The notes under the pieces were generated by a model. It had not been told where the DNA came from and ran no database searches. It saw only the letters and a list, made by a program, of their open reading frames with translations. The translations under genes and the position numbers were made by a program. This document shows positions 1-12,870 of a stretch of 28,692 nucleotides of DNA, one piece after another (positions within the stretch are counted from its first letter, which is position 1; the number at the start of each line of letters is the position of its first letter). Location: assembly GCA_023375785.1 (NCBI GenBank), contig SZWC01000036.1, forward strand, positions 780,545 through 809,236, given 5' to 3'. This stretch comes from Penium margaritaceum (Eukaryota; Streptophyta; Zygnematophyceae; Desmidiales; Peniaceae).

Positions 1-3000
1 TGTGTTTCTGACCACTGTGTTTCTGACCAGTGTGTTTCTGACCAGTGTGTTTCTGACCAGTGTGTTTCTGACCACTGTGTTTCTGACCATTTTGTTTCAG
101 ACCACTGTGCGTCAGACCACTGTGTTTCTGGATCCTGTGTTTATGACCACAGTGTTTCTGAAAAGTGTGTCTCTGACCAGTGTGTTTTTGACCACTGTTT
201 TTCTGACCAGTGAGTTTCTGAACACGGTGTTTCTGACCACTGTGTTTCTGACCAATGTGTTTCTGACCGCTGTGTTTCTGAACAGTGTGTTTCTGACCAG
301 TGTGTTTCTAACCCCTGTGCTTCTGACCACTGTGTTTCTGACTTGTGTGTTTCAGACCAGTGTGTTTCTGACCACTGTGTTTGTGACCAGTTTGTTTCCG
401 ACCACTGTGTTTCAGAGCAGTGTGTTTCTGACCACAATGTTTCTGACCAGTGTAGTTCTGACCAATGTGTTTCTGACCACTGTGTTTCTGACAAGTGCAT
501 TTCTGATCACCGTGTTTCTGATCACTGTGTTTCTGCCCACTGCGTTTATCACTAGTGTGTTTCTGAACACTGTTTTTCTGACTAGTGTGCTTATGACCAC
601 TGTGTTTCTGACCAGTGTGTTTCAGACCACTGTGTTTCTGACCACCGTGCTTCTGACCACTATGTTTCTGACCATTGTGTTTTTGAACGGTGTGTTTCTG
701 ACCAGTGTGTTTCTGACCAGTGTGTTTATGACCAGTGAGTTTCTGACCACTGTGTTTCTGACCACTGTATTTCTGACCACAGTGTTTCTGACCACTGTGT
801 TTCTGACCACTGTGTTTCTGACTCGTGTCTTTCTGACCACTGTGTTTCCGACCACTGTGTTTCTGACCAGTGTGTTTCTGACCAGTGTGTTTCCAACCAC
901 TGTGTTTCTGAGCACTGTGTTTCTGACCAGTGTGTTTCTGACCAGTGTGTTTCTCACCAGTGTGTTTATGACCAGTGTGTTTCTCACCAGTGTGTTTCTG
1001 ACCATTGTGTTTCTGACAAATGTCATTCTGACTAGTGTGTCTCTGACAAGTGTAGTTCTGACCACCGTGTTTCTGACCACTGTGTGTCTGACAAGTGTGT
1101 TTCTGACCACTTTGTTTATGACCACTGTGTTTCTGGCCACTGTGTTTCTGACCAGTGTGTTTCTGACCACTGTGTTTCTGACCACTGTGTTTCTGACCAT
1201 TGTGTTTTAGACCACTGTGCATCTGACCACTGTGTTTCTGACCAGTGTGTTTCTGACCACAATGTTTCTGAACAGTGTGTCTCCGACCAGTGTATTGCTG
1301 ACCACTGTGTTTCTGACCAGTGAGTTTCTGAACACTGTGTTTCTGACCACTGTGTTTCTGACCAATGTGTTTCTAACCACTGTGTTTCGGAACAGTGTGT
1401 TTGTGACCAGTGTGTTTCTGACCCCTGTGTTTCTGAACACTGTGTGTCTGACCAGTGTGTTTCAGACTAGTGTGTTTCTGACCACTGTGTTTCTGACCAG
1501 TTTGTTTCTGACCACTGTGTTTCTGAGCAGTGTGTTTCTGACCACTGTGCTTTTGACCGGTGTGTTTCTGACCACTGTGTTTCTGACCACTGTGTTTTTG
1601 ACCACCGTGTTTCTGATCACTGTGTTTCTGACCAGTGTGTTGATGACCATTGTGTTTCTGGCCACTGTGTTCCCGACCACTGTGTCTCTGACCACTGTGT
1701 TTCTGACCAACGTGTTTTTCACCAGGGTGTTTCTGACCACTGTGTTTCTGACTACCGTGTTTCTGACCACTCTGTTTCTGACCAGTGTGTTTCTGACCAA
1801 TGTGTTTCTAACTAGTGTGTTTCTGACCAGTGTAGTTGTGACCAATGGGTTTCTGGCCACTGTGTTTCTGACAAGTGTGTTTCTGATCACCGTGTTTCTG
1901 ACCACTGTGTTTCTGCCCACTGCGTTTCTCACCAGTGTATTTCTGACCACTGTTTTTCTGACGAGTGTGTTTATGACCACTGTGTTTCTAACCAGTGTGT
2001 TTCAGACCACTGTGTTTCTGACCACCGTGCTTCTGACCAGTGTGTTTCTGACCATTGTGTTTCTGAACAGTGTGCTTTTGACCAGTGTGTTTCTGACCAC
2101 TGTGTTTCTGACCAGTGAGTTTCTGAACACTGTGTTTCTGACCACTGTGTTTCTGACCACAGTGTTTATGACCACTGTGTTTCTGACCACTGTGTTTCTG
2201 ACCCGTGTGTTTCTGACCACTGTGTGTCTGACCACTGTGTTTCTGACCAGTGTGTTTCTAACCAGTGTGTTTTCGAACAGTGTGTTTCTGACCACTGTGT
2301 TTCTGACCAGTGTGTTTCCGACCGATGTGTTTCTCACCAGTGTTTATGACCAGTGTGTTTCTCACCAGTGTGTTTCTGACCATTGTGTTTCTGACCAATG
2401 TCATTCTGACTAGTGTGTTTCTGACAAGTGTAGTTCTGACCACCGTGTTTCTGACCACTGTGTTTCTGACAAGTGCATTTCAGACCACTCTGTTCATGAC
2501 CACTGTGTTTCTGGCCACGGTGTTTCTAACCACTGTGTTTATGACCAGTGTGTTTCTGACCAATGTGTTTCGGACCATTGTGTTTCAGACCACCGTGTTT
2601 CTGACCACTGTGTTTCTGACCACTGTGTTTCTGATCACAGTGTTTCTGAACAGTGTGTCTCTGACCAGTGTGTTTCTGACCACTGTGTTTCTGACCAGTG
2701 AGTTTCTGACCATTGTGTTTCTGACCACTGTGTTTCTGACCAATGTGTTTATGGCCACCGTGTTTCTGACCAGTGTGTTTCTGACCAGTGTGTATCTGAC
2801 CACTGTGTTTCTGATGAGTGTGCTTCTAACCAGTTTGTTTCAGACCACTGTCTTTGTGACCAGTGTTTTTCTGACCACTGTGTTTCTGACCATTGTGTTT
2901 CTGACCAGTGTGTTTCTGACCACTGTGTTTCCGACCACTGTGTTTCTGACCACTGTGCTTCTGACCAGCGTGTTTCTCACCAGTGTGTTTGTCACCACTG

Positions 3001-3130
3001 TGTTTCTGACCTGTGTGTTTCTCACCAGCGTGTTTCTGACCATTGTGTTTCTGACAAATGTCATTCTGACAAGTGTGTCTCTGACAAGTGTAGTTCTGAC
3101 CACTGTGGTTCTGACCGCTGTGTTTCTGAC

Positions 3131-3612
3131 AAGTGTGTTTCTGACCACTGTGTTTATGACCACTGTTTTTCTGGCCACTGTGTTTCTGACCAGTGTGTTT
3201 CTGACCAGTGTCTTTCTGACCACTGTGTTTCTGACCATTGTGTTTCAGACCACTGTGCGTCTGACCACTGTGTTTCTGACCAGTGTGTTTCTGACCAGTG
3301 TGTTTCTGACCAGTGTGTTTCTGACCAGTGTGTTTCTGACCAGTGTGTTTCTGACCAGTGTGTTTCTGACCAGTGTGTTTCTGACAAGTGTAGTTCTGAC
3401 CACCGTGTTTCTGACCACTGTGTTTCTAACCAGTGTGTTTCTGACCACTGTGTTCCTGACCAGTGAGTTTCTGACCATTGTGTTTCTGACAAGTGTGTTT
3501 CTGACCACTGTGTTTATGACCACTGTTTTTCTGGCCACTGTGTTTCTGACCAGTGTGTTTCTGACCAGTGTCTTTCTGACCACTGTGTTTCTGACCATTG
3601 TGTTTCAGACCA
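3131..3612. repeat. Duplicated ~122-bp block at 360-bp offset
   Basis: The run at 3131-3252 recurs at 3491-3612, exactly 24 monomers away. Both copies carry the same order of rare variants: ACAAGTG, TTTATGACC, CACTGTTTTTCTGGCC, GTGTCTTTCTG, CCATTG and TTTCAGACC. They read as identical until a T/C change just before the GTGCGT monomer. Related versions appear at about 4726 and 4861. The spacer between the copies includes the near-homogeneous run at 3270-3374. Confidence 0.88.
3270..3374. repeat. Seven consecutive identical G-type monomers
   Basis: Seven successive units all read as the G-ending consensus with no substitution, and the eighth differs only by ACA for ACC. This is the longest clean run of a single monomer type I noticed. 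It may reflect very recent monomer-by-monomer slippage rather than higher-order exchange. Confidence 0.9.
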
Positions 3613-4721
3613 CCGTGCGTATGACCACTGTGTTCCTGACCGGTGTGTTTCTGACCACGGTGTTTCTGAACAGTGTGTCTGTGACCAGTGTGTTTTTGAC
3701 CACTGTGTTTCTGACCAGTGAGTTTCTGAACACTGTGTTTCTGACCACTGTGTTTCTGACCAATGTGTTTCTGACAACTGTGTTTCTGAACAGTGTGTTT
3801 CTGACCAGTGAGTTTCTGACCCCTGTGTTTCTGACCACTGTGTTTCTGACCAGTGTGTTTCAGACCAGTGTGTTTCTGACCACTGTGTTTCTGACCAGTT
3901 TGTTTCCCACCACTGTGTTTCTGAGCAGTGTGTTTCTGACCACTGTGTTTCTGACCAGTGTGTTTCTGACCACAATGTTTCTGACCACTGTGTTTCTGAC
4001 CACTGTGTTTCTGACCAACGTGTTTCTGACCAGGGTGTTTCTGACCACTGTGTTTCTGACTACCGTGTTTATGACCGCTGTGTTTCTGACCAGTGTGTTT
4101 CTGACCAATGTGTTTCTGACCAGTGTGTTTCTGACCAGTGTAGTTCTGACCAATGTGTCTCTGTCCACTGTGTTTCTGACAAGTGTGTTTCTGATCACCG
4201 TGTTTCTGACCAACGTGTTTCTGCCCACTGCGTTTCTCACCAGTGTGTTTCTGACCACTGTTTTTCTGACTAGTGTGTTTACGACCACTGTGTTTCTGAC
4301 CAGTGTATTTCAGACCACTGTGTTTCTGTCCACCGTGCTTCTGACCAATGTGCTTCTGACCATTGTGTTTCTGAACAGTGTGTTTCTGACCAGTGTGTTT
4401 CTGACCACCGTGTTTCTGACCACTGAGTTTCTGACCACTGTGTTTCTGACCACTGTATTTCTGACCACTGTGTTTCTGACCAATGTATTTCTGACCAGTG
4501 TGTTTCTGACCACTGTGTTTCCGACCACTGTGTTTATGACCACTGTGTTTCTGAGCAGCGTGTTTCTCACCAGTGAGTTTGTCTTTGGTGTGTTTCTGAC
4601 CTGTGTGTTTCTCACCAGCGTGTTTCTCACCATTGTATTTCTGACAAATGTCATTCTGACTAGTGTGTCTCTGACAAGTGTAGTTCTGACCACCGTGTTT
4701 CTGACCGCTGTGTGTCTGACA

Positions 4722-4990
4722 AGTGTGTTTCTGACCACTGTGTTTATGACCACTGTTTTTCTGGCCACTGTGTTTCTGACCAGTGTGTTTCTGACCAGTG
4801 TCTTTCTGACCACTGTGTTTCTGACCATTGTGTTTCTGACCACTGTGTTTCTGACCAGTGTGTTTCTGACCACTGTGTTTATGACCACTGTTTTTCTGGC
4901 CACTGTGTTTCTGACCAGTGTGTTTCTGACCAGTGTCTTTCTGACCACTGTGTTTCTGACCATTGTGTTTCAGACCACTGTGCGTCTGAC
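4722..4990. repeat. 135-bp tandem duplication (nine monomers)
   Basis: The marker ATGACCACTGTTTTTCTGGCC core starts at 4746 and again at 4881, 135 bp apart. The monomers around it match in order, including GTGTCTTTCTG and CCATTGTG. It is the same variant block seen singly at 3131 and 3491, here duplicated side by side, so a domain A segment was locally doubled. Confidence 0.85.
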
Positions 4991-5840
4991 CACTGTGTTT
5001 CTGACCGGTGTGTTTCTGACCACAGTGTTTCTGAACAGTGTGTCTGGGACCAGTGTGTTTCTGACCACTGTGTTTCTGACCAGTGAGTTTCTGAACACTG
5101 TGTTTCTGACCACTGTGTTTCTGACCAATGTGTTTCTGACAACTGTGTTTCTGAACAGTGTGTTTCTGACCAGTGTGTTTCTGACCCCTGTGTTTCTGAC
5201 CACTGTGTTTCTGACCAGTGTTTTCAGACCAGTGTGTTTCTGACCACTGTGTTTCTGACCAGTTTGTTTCCCACCACTGTGTTTCTGAGCAGTGTGTTTC
5301 TGACCACTGTGTTTCTGACCAGTAAGTTTCTGACCACTGTGTTTCTGACCACTGTGTTTCTGACCACTGTGTTTCTGACCAACGTGTTTCTGACCAGGGT
5401 GTTTCTGACCACTGTGTTTCTGACTACAGTGTTTCTGACCACTGTGTTTCTGACCAGTGTGTTTCTGACCAATGTGTTTCTGACTAGTGTGTTTCTGACC
5501 AGTGTAGTTCTGACCAATATGTCTCTGTCCACTGTGTTTCTGACAAGTGTGTTTCTGATCACCGTGTTTCTGACCAATGTGTTTCTGCCCACTGCGTTTC
5601 TCACCAGTGTGTTTCTGACCACTGTTTTTCTGACTAGTGTGTTTATGACCACTGTGTTTCTGACCACTGTGTTTCAGACCACTGTGTGTCTGACCACCGT
5701 GCTTCTGACCAGTGTGCTTCTGACCACTGTGTTTCTGAACAGTGTGTTTCTGACCAGTGTGTTTCTGACCACTGTGTTTCTGACCACTGAGTTTCTGACC
5801 ACTGTGTTTCTGACCACTGTATTTCTGACCACTGTGTTTC

Positions 5841-5995
5841 TGACCACTGTGTTTTCTCACCAGTGTGTTTCCAACCAGTATGTTTCTGACCACTATGTTT
5901 CTGACCAGTGTGTTTCTGACCACTGTATTTCTGACCACTGTGTTTCTGACCACTGTGTTTTCTCACCAGTGTGTTTCCAACCAGTATGTTTCTGA
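5841..5995. repeat. ~105-bp tandem duplication carrying a shared +1 phase slip
   Basis: The rare 16-bp unit with GTGTTTTCTCACCAG is followed by TTTCCAACCAGTATG and CCACTATG. It occurs at about 5851 and again at about 5957. The offset is 106 bp: seven monomers plus the extra T. Because the same one-base insertion sits in both copies, the insertion preceded the duplication. Confidence 0.88.
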
Positions 5996-6389
5996 CCACT
6001 ATGTTTCTGACCAGTGTGTTTCTGACTAGTGTGTTTCTGACTGGTGTGTTTTTGACCAGTGTGTTTCTCACCACTATGTTTATGACCAGTGTGTTTCTGA
6101 CCACTGTGTTTCTGAGCAGTATGTTTCTGACCTGTGTGTTTCTGACCACTGTGCTTCTGACCAGTGAGTTTCTGACCACTGTGTTTCTGACCGCTGTGTT
6201 TCTGACCACGGTGTTTTTGACCACTGTGTTTCTGACCAGTGTGTTTCTGACCAGTGTGTTTCTGACCACTGTGTCTCTGACTAGTGTCTTTCTGACCAGT
6301 ATGTTTCTGACCAGTGTGTTTCGACCAATGTGTTTCTGACCAGTGTGCTTCCGACCACTGTGTTTCTGAGCAGGGTATTTCTGACCCAT

Positions 6390-6620
6390 GTGTTTTTTCA
6401 TCAGTGTGTCAATGACCACTGTGTTTCTGACCATTGTGTTTTTGACCACTGTGTTTCTGACCAGTGTGTCTTTGACCAGTGTGTTCATGACCACTGTGTT
6501 TCTGACCACTGTGTTTTTGACCAACGTGTTTCTGACCAGTGTGTTTCTGAGCACTGTGTTTCTGACTCCTGTGTTTCTTACCACTGTGTTTCTGACCGGT
6601 GTGTTTCTGACAAATGTGTT
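6390..6620. repeat. Type C module (TTAATGACC-like marker), first of about six
   Basis: This stretch starts near GTGTCAATGACC and runs to a GAGCACTGTG, CTGACTCCTG series. Similar monomer orders follow markers at about 9301 and 13361 (GTGTTAATGACC), 15571 (AGTGTGTTAATGACC) and 19801 (GTGGTAATGACC), and near 16520 without the TTAATG variant. These modules sit among both domain A and domain B blocks. This suggests exchange between the two super-repeat families. Module boundaries are judged by eye. Confidence 0.65.
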
Positions 6621-7530
6621 TTTGACTTGTGTGTTTCTGACCAGTGTAGTTCTGACCAATGTGTTTCTGACCACTGTGTTTCTAACCAATGTGTTTCTGA
6701 CAACTTTGTTTCTGACCACTGTGTTTCTGACTACCGTGTTTCTGACCACTGTGTTTCTGATCAGTGTATTTCTGACCAATGTGTTTCTGACTAGTGTGTT
6801 TCTGACCAGTGTAGTTCTGACCAATGTGTTTCTGACCACTGTGTTTCTGACAAGTGTGTTTCTGATCACCGTGTTTCTGACCACTGTGTTTCTGCCCACT
6901 GGGATTCTCACCAGTGTGTTTCTGACCACGTTTTTTCTGACGAGTGTGTTTATGACCACTGTGTTTCTGACCAGTGTGTTTCAGACCACTGTGTTTCTGA
7001 CCACCGTGCTTCTGACCAGTGTGTTTCTGAACATTGTGTCTCTGAATAGTGTGTTTCTGACCAGTGTGTTTATAACCACTGTGTTTCTGACCAGTGAGTT
7101 TCTGGCCACTGTATCTCTGACCATTGTGTTTCTGACCACAGTGTTTCTGACCACTGTGTTTCTGACCACTGTGTTTCTGACCCCTGTGTTTCTGACCACT
7201 GTGTTTCTAACCACTGTGTTTCTGACCAGTGTGTTTCTGACCAGTGTGTTTCCAAACAGTGTGTTTCTAACCACTGTTTTTCTGACCAGTGTGTTTCCGA
7301 CCTTTGTGTTTCTGATCAGTGTGTTTCTGACCACTGTGTTTCTGACCAGTGTGTTTCTGACCACTGTGTTTCTGACCACTGTATTTCTGACCAGTGTGTT
7401 TCTGACCAGTGTGTTTCTCACCAGTGTGTTTATGACCAGTGTGTTTCTCACCAGTGTGTTTCTGACCAGTGTGTTTATGACCAACGTGTTTCTGACCAAT
7501 GTGTTTCTGACAACTGTGTTTCTGAACAGT

Positions 7531-8395
7531 GTGTTTCTGACCAGTGTGTTTCTGACCCCTGTGTATCTGACCACTGTGTTTCTGACTAGTGTGTTTCAGA
7601 CCAGTGTGTTTCTGACCACTGTGTTTCTGACCAGTTTGTTTCCGACCACTGTGTTTATGAGCAGTGTGTTTCTGACCACTGTGTTTCTGACCAACGTGTT
7701 TCTGACCAGTGTGTTCCTGACCCCTGTGTATCTGACCACTGTGTTTCTGACTAGTGTGTTTCTGACCAGTGTGTTTCTGACCAACGTGTTTCTGACCAGT
7801 GTGTTCCTGACCCCTGTGTATCTGACCACTGTGTTTCTGACTAGTGTGTTTCTGACCAGTGTGTTTCTGACCAACGTGTTTCTGACCAGTGTGTTCCTGA
7901 CCCCTGTGTATCTGACCACTGTGTTTCTGACTAGTGTGTTTCTGACCAGTGTGTTTCTGACCAACGTGTTTCTGACCAGTGTGTTCCTGACCCCTGTGTA
8001 TCTGACCACTGTGTTTCTGACTAGTGTGTTTCTGACCAGTGTGTTTCTGACCAACGTGTTTCTGACCAGTGTGTTCCTGACCCCTGTGTATCTGACCACT
8101 GTGTTTCTGACTAGTGTGTTTCTGACCAGTGTGTTTCTGACCAACGTGTTTCTGACCAGTGTGTTCCTGACCCCTGTGTATCTGACCACTGTGTTTCTGA
8201 CTAGTGTGTTTCTGACCAGTGTGTTTCTGACCAACGTGTTTCTGACCAGTGTGTTCCTGACCCCTGTGTATCTGACCACTGTGTTTCTGACTAGTGTGTT
8301 TCAGACCAGTGTGTTTCTGACCACTGTGTTTCTGACCAGTTTGTTTCCGACCACTGTGTTTATGAGCAGTGTGTTTCTGACCACTGTGTTTCTGA
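7531..8395. repeat. Flanking duplication bracketing array 1 (705-bp offset)
   Basis: The run starting GTGTTTCAGACCAG at 7591 contains CCAGTTTGTTTCCGACC and TTTATGAGCAG and extends to 7690. It recurs at 8296-8395. The shared part is about 100 bp at an offset of 705 bp (47 monomers). Upstream, 7531-7590 already resembles the array unit, differing at GTGTTTCTG for GTGTTCCTG. The 90-bp array therefore looks like an amplification that began within a single copy of this neighbourhood. Confidence 0.85.
7680..8302. repeat. Higher-order array 1: identical 90-bp (six-monomer) unit, about 6.9 copies
   Basis: Unit starts, marked by CCAACGTGTT, fall at 7691, 7781, 7871, 7961, 8051, 8141 and 8231, always 90 bp apart. 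Each unit has the ordered variants ACCAACG, GTGTTCCTG, ACCCCTG, GTGTATCTG and GACTAGTG. Reading the copies against each other I see no difference from 7680 to 8302. The array ends where TTTCTGACC becomes TTTCAGACC at 8303. Identity between copies indicates a recent expansion, or possibly an assembly artefact. In the VFLTT frame the unit stays open, but only because 90 is a multiple of 3. Confidence 0.96.
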
Positions 8396-10605
8396 CCATT
8401 GTGTTTCTTACCACTGTGTTTCTGACCACTGTATTTCTGACCACTGTATTTCTGACCAGTGTGTTTATGACCAGTGTGTTTCTGACCACTGTGTTTCTGA
8501 CCACTGTGTTTCTGACCAACGTGTTTCTGACCAGGGTGTTTCTGACCACTGTGTTTCTGACTACTGTGTTTTTGACCACTGTGTTTCTGACCAGTGTGTT
8601 TATGACCAATGTGTTTTTGACCACTGCGTTTCTGACAAGGGTGTTTCTGATCACCGTGTTTCTGACCACTGTATTTCTGCCCACTGCGTTTCTCACCTGT
8701 GTGTTTCTGACCACTGTTTTATTGACTAGTGTGTTTATGACCAATGTGTTTCTGACCAGTGTGTTTCAGACCACTGTGTTTCTGACCACCGTGCTTCTGA
8801 CCAGTGTGTTTCTGACCATTGTGTTTCTGAACAGAGTGTTTCTGACCAGTGTGTTTCCGACCACTGTGTTTCTGACCACTGAGTTTCTGTCTACCGTGTT
8901 TCAGACCACTGTGTTTCTGACCAGTGTGTTTCCGACCAGTGTGTTTCTGACCACTATGTTTCTGACCAGTGTGTTTCTGACCAGTGTATTTCTGACCAGT
9001 GTGTTTTTGACCAGTGTGTTTCTCACCACTGTGTTTATGACAAGTGTGTTTCTGACCACTGTGTTTCTGAACAGTGTGTTTCTGACCAGTGTGTTCGTGA
9101 CCACTGTGTTTCTGACCAGTGAGTTTTGGACCACTGTGTTTCTAACCGCTGTGTTTCTGTCCACTGTGCTTATCATCACTGTGTTTCTGACCAGTGTGTT
9201 TCTGACCAGTGTGTTTCTGACCACTGTGTTTCTGACCAGTGTGCTTCCGACCACTGAGTTTCTGAGCAGTGTATTTCTGACCACTGTGTTTCTGATCAGT
9301 GTGTTAATGACCACTGTGTTTCTGACCACTGTGTTTCTGACCACTGTGTTTCTTACCAGTGTGTTCACGACCAGTGTGTTTCTGACAAATGTGTTTCTGA
9401 CTTGTGTGTTTCTGACCAGTGTAGTTCTGACCAATGTGTTTATGATCACTGCGTTTCTGACAAGTGTGTTTCTGACCACTGTGTTTCTGACCACTGTGTT
9501 TCTGGCCACTGTGTTCCTGACCACTGCGTTTTTGACCAGTGTGTTTCTCGCCACTGTGTTTCTGACCAGTGTGTTTCTGACCGGTGTGTTTATGACCACT
9601 GTGTTTCTGACCAGTGAGTTTCTGACCATTGTGTTTCTGACCACCGTGTTTCTAACCAATGTGTTTCTGACAACTGTGTTTCTGAACACTGTGTTTCTGA
9701 CCAACGTGTTTTTGACCAGGGCGTTTCTGACCACTGTGTTTCTGACTACCGTGTTTCTGACCAATGTGTTTCTGACCAGTGTGTTTCTGACCAATGTGTT
9801 TCTGATTAGTGTGTTTCTGACCAGTGTAGTTCTGACCAATGTGTTTCTGACCACTGTGTTTCTGACAAGTGTGTTTCTGATCACCGTGTTTCTGACCACT
9901 GTGTTTCTGCCCACTGGGTTTCTCACCAGTGTGTTTCTGACCACGTTCTTTCTGACGAGTGTGTTTATGACCACTGTGTTTCTGACCAGTGTGTTTCAGA
10001 CCACTGTGTTTCTGACCACCGTGCTTCTGACCAGTGTGTTTCTGAACATAGTGTTTCTGAACAGTGTGTTTCTGACCAGTGTGTTTCTGACCACTGTGTT
10101 TCTGACCAGTGAGTTTCTGGCCACTGTATTTCTGACCACTGTGTTTCTGACCACAGTGTTTCTGACCACTTTGTATCTGACCACTGCGTTTCTGACCCGT
10201 GTGTTTCTGACCACGGTGTTTCTAACCACTGTGTTTCTGACCAGTGTGTTTCTGACCAGTGTGTTTCCAACCAGGGTGTTTCTAACCACTGTGTTTCTGA
10301 CCAGTGTGTTTCCGACCACTGTGTTTCTGAGCAGTGTGTTTCTGACCACTGTGTTTCTGACCAGTGTGTTTCTGACCACTGTGTGTCTGACCACTGTGTT
10401 TCTGACCAGTGTGTTCCTGACCAGTTTGTTTCTCACCAGTGTGTTTATGCCCAGTGTGTTTCTCACCAGTGTGTTTCTGACCATTGTGTTCCTGACCAAT
10501 GTCGTTCTGACTAGTGTGTTTCTGACAAGTGTAGTTCTGACAACCGTATTTCGGACCACTGTGTTTCTGACAAGTGCGTTTCTGACCACTGTGTTTATGA
10601 CAACT

Positions 10606-11055
10606 GTGTTTCTGGCCACTGTGTTTCTAACCACTGTCTTTCTGACCAGTGTGTTTCTGACAAATGTGTTATGGACCATTGTGTTTCAGACCACTGTGTT
10701 TCTGACCACTGTGTTTCTAACCACTGTGTTTCTGACCACAGTGTTTCTGAACAGTGTGTCTCTGACCAGTGTGTTTCTGACCACTGTGTTTCTGACCACT
10801 GTGTTTCTCACCACTGTGTTTCTGACCACTGTGTTTCTCACCACTGTGTTTCTGACCACTGTGTTTCTGGCCACTGTGTTTCTAACCACTGTCTTTCTGA
10901 CCAGTGTGTTTCTGACAAATGTGTTATGGACCATTGTGTTTCAGACCACTGTGTTTCTGACCACTGTGTTTCTAACCACTGTGTTTCTGACCACAGTGTT
11001 TCTGAACAGTGTGTCTCTGACCAGTGTGTTTCTGACCACTGTGTTTCTGACCAGT
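10606..11055. repeat. ~195-bp near-perfect duplication at 255-bp offset
   Basis: Positions 10606-10800 match 10861-11055. The shared rare variants are CTGGCCACTG, TTTCTAACC, GTCTTTCTG, CTGACAAATG, GTTATGGACCATTG, TTTCAGACC, CCACAGTG and GAACAGTGTGTCT. The copies diverge at the last monomer (CCAC versus CCAG). The 60 bp between them is a CTGACC/CTCACC alternation, a local 30-bp dimer repeat. Confidence 0.9.
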
Positions 11056-12870
11056 GAGTTTCTGACCACTGTGTTTCTGACCACTGTATTTCTCACCAAT
11101 GTGTTTCTGGCCACTGTGTTTCTGACCAGTGTGTTTCTGACCAGTGTGTTTGTGACCAGTGTGTTTCTGACCACTGTGTTTCTGACCAATGTGTCTCTGA
11201 CCAGTGTGTTTTTTACCTCTGTGTTTCTGAACAGTGTATTTCTGACCATTGTGTTTCTGACCACCGTGTTTCTGACCAGTTAGTTTCTTAACACTGTGTT
11301 TCTGACCACATTCTTTATGACCACTTTGCTTCTGACCACTGTGTTTCTGACCCGTGTGTTCCTGACCACTGTGTTTCTGACCACCGTGTTTCTGACTTGT
11401 GTGTTTTAGACTAGTGCATTTCTGAACAGTGTGTTTATGACCACTGTGTTTCTGACCAGTGTGGTTCCGACCACTGTGTTTCTGAGCAGTGTGTTTCTGA
11501 CCACAGTGTTTCTTACCAATGTGTTTCCGACCACTGTGTTTCTGGCCAATGTGTTTCTGACCAGCGTGTTTCTGACCAGTCTGTTTGTCACCAGTGTTTT
11601 TCTGACCAGTGTGTTTCTCACCAGCGTGTTTCTGACCATTGTGTTTCTGACAAATGTCATTCTGACTAGTGTGTTTCTAACAAGCGTAGTTCTGCCACCT
11701 TGTTTCTGACCACTGTGTTTCTGACAGGTGTGTTTCTGACCACTGTGTTCATCACCACTGTTTTTCTCGCCACTGTGTTTCTGACCAGTGTGTTTCTAAC
11801 CACTGTGTTTCTGACCATTGTGTTTCAAACCACTGTGCGTCTGACCACTGTGTTCCTGACCGGTGTGTTTCTGACCACTGTGTTACTGACCAGTGTGTTT
11901 CTGACCAGTGTGTTTATGACCACTGTGTTTCTGACCAGTGAGTTTCTGACCATTGTGTTTCTGACCACCGTGTTTCTGACAAATGTGTTTCTGACAACTG
12001 TGTTTCTGAACAGTGTGTTTCTGACCAGTGTGTTTCTGACCCGTGTGTTTCTGACCACTGTGTTTCTGACCAGTGTGTTTCAGACCAGAGTGTTTTTGAC
12101 CACTGTGTTTCTGACCAGTTTGTTTCCCACCACTGTGTTTCTGAGCATTGTGTTTCTGACCACTGTGTTTCTGACCAGTGTGTTTCTGACCACTGTGTTT
12201 CTGACCACTGTGTTTCTGACCGTTGTGTTTCTGACCACTGTGTTTCTAACCAGTGTGTTTATGACCAGTGTGTTTCTGACCACTGTGCTTCTGACCAACG
12301 TGTTTCTGACCAGGGTGTTTCTGACCACTGTGTTTTTGACTACCGTGTTTCTGACCACTGTGTTTCTGACCAGTGTGTGTTTGACCAATGTGTTTCTGAC
12401 TAGTGTGTTTCTGACCAGTGTAATTCTTACCAATGTGTTTCTGACCACTGTGTTTCTGACAAGTGTGTTTCTGATCACCTTGTTTCTGACCACTATGTTT
12501 CCGCCCACTGCGTTTCTTACCAGTGTGTTTCTGACCACTGTTTTTCTGACTAGTGTGTTTATGACCACTGTGTTTCTGACCAGTGTGTTTCAGACCATCG
12601 TGTTTCTGACCACAGTGCTTCTGACCAGTGTGTTTCTGACCATTGTGTTCCTGAATAGTGTGTTTGTTGTGTGTTCCTGACCACTGTGTTTCTGACCACT
12701 GTGTTTCTGACCAGTGTGCTTCCGACGAGGGTGTTTCTGACCACTATGTTTATCACCAGTGTGTTTCTGACCAGTGTGTTTCTGTCCAGTGTGTTTTTCA
12801 CCAGTGCGTTTCTCACCACTGTGTTTATGACCAGTGTCTTTCTTACCACTGTGTTTCTGAATACTGTGTT

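Noticed and set aside
7680..8302. CRISPR array, because of regular identical repeats
   Set aside because: The units are contiguous with no unique spacers, and spacing between identical blocks is filled by the same 15-mer.
6388..11283. A 1631-codon forward open frame as a giant VFLTT-repeat protein
   Set aside because: It has no non-repeat domain and no start or splice context, its ends are set by chance stops and slips, and open frames of similar nature exist on the opposite strand over the same bases.
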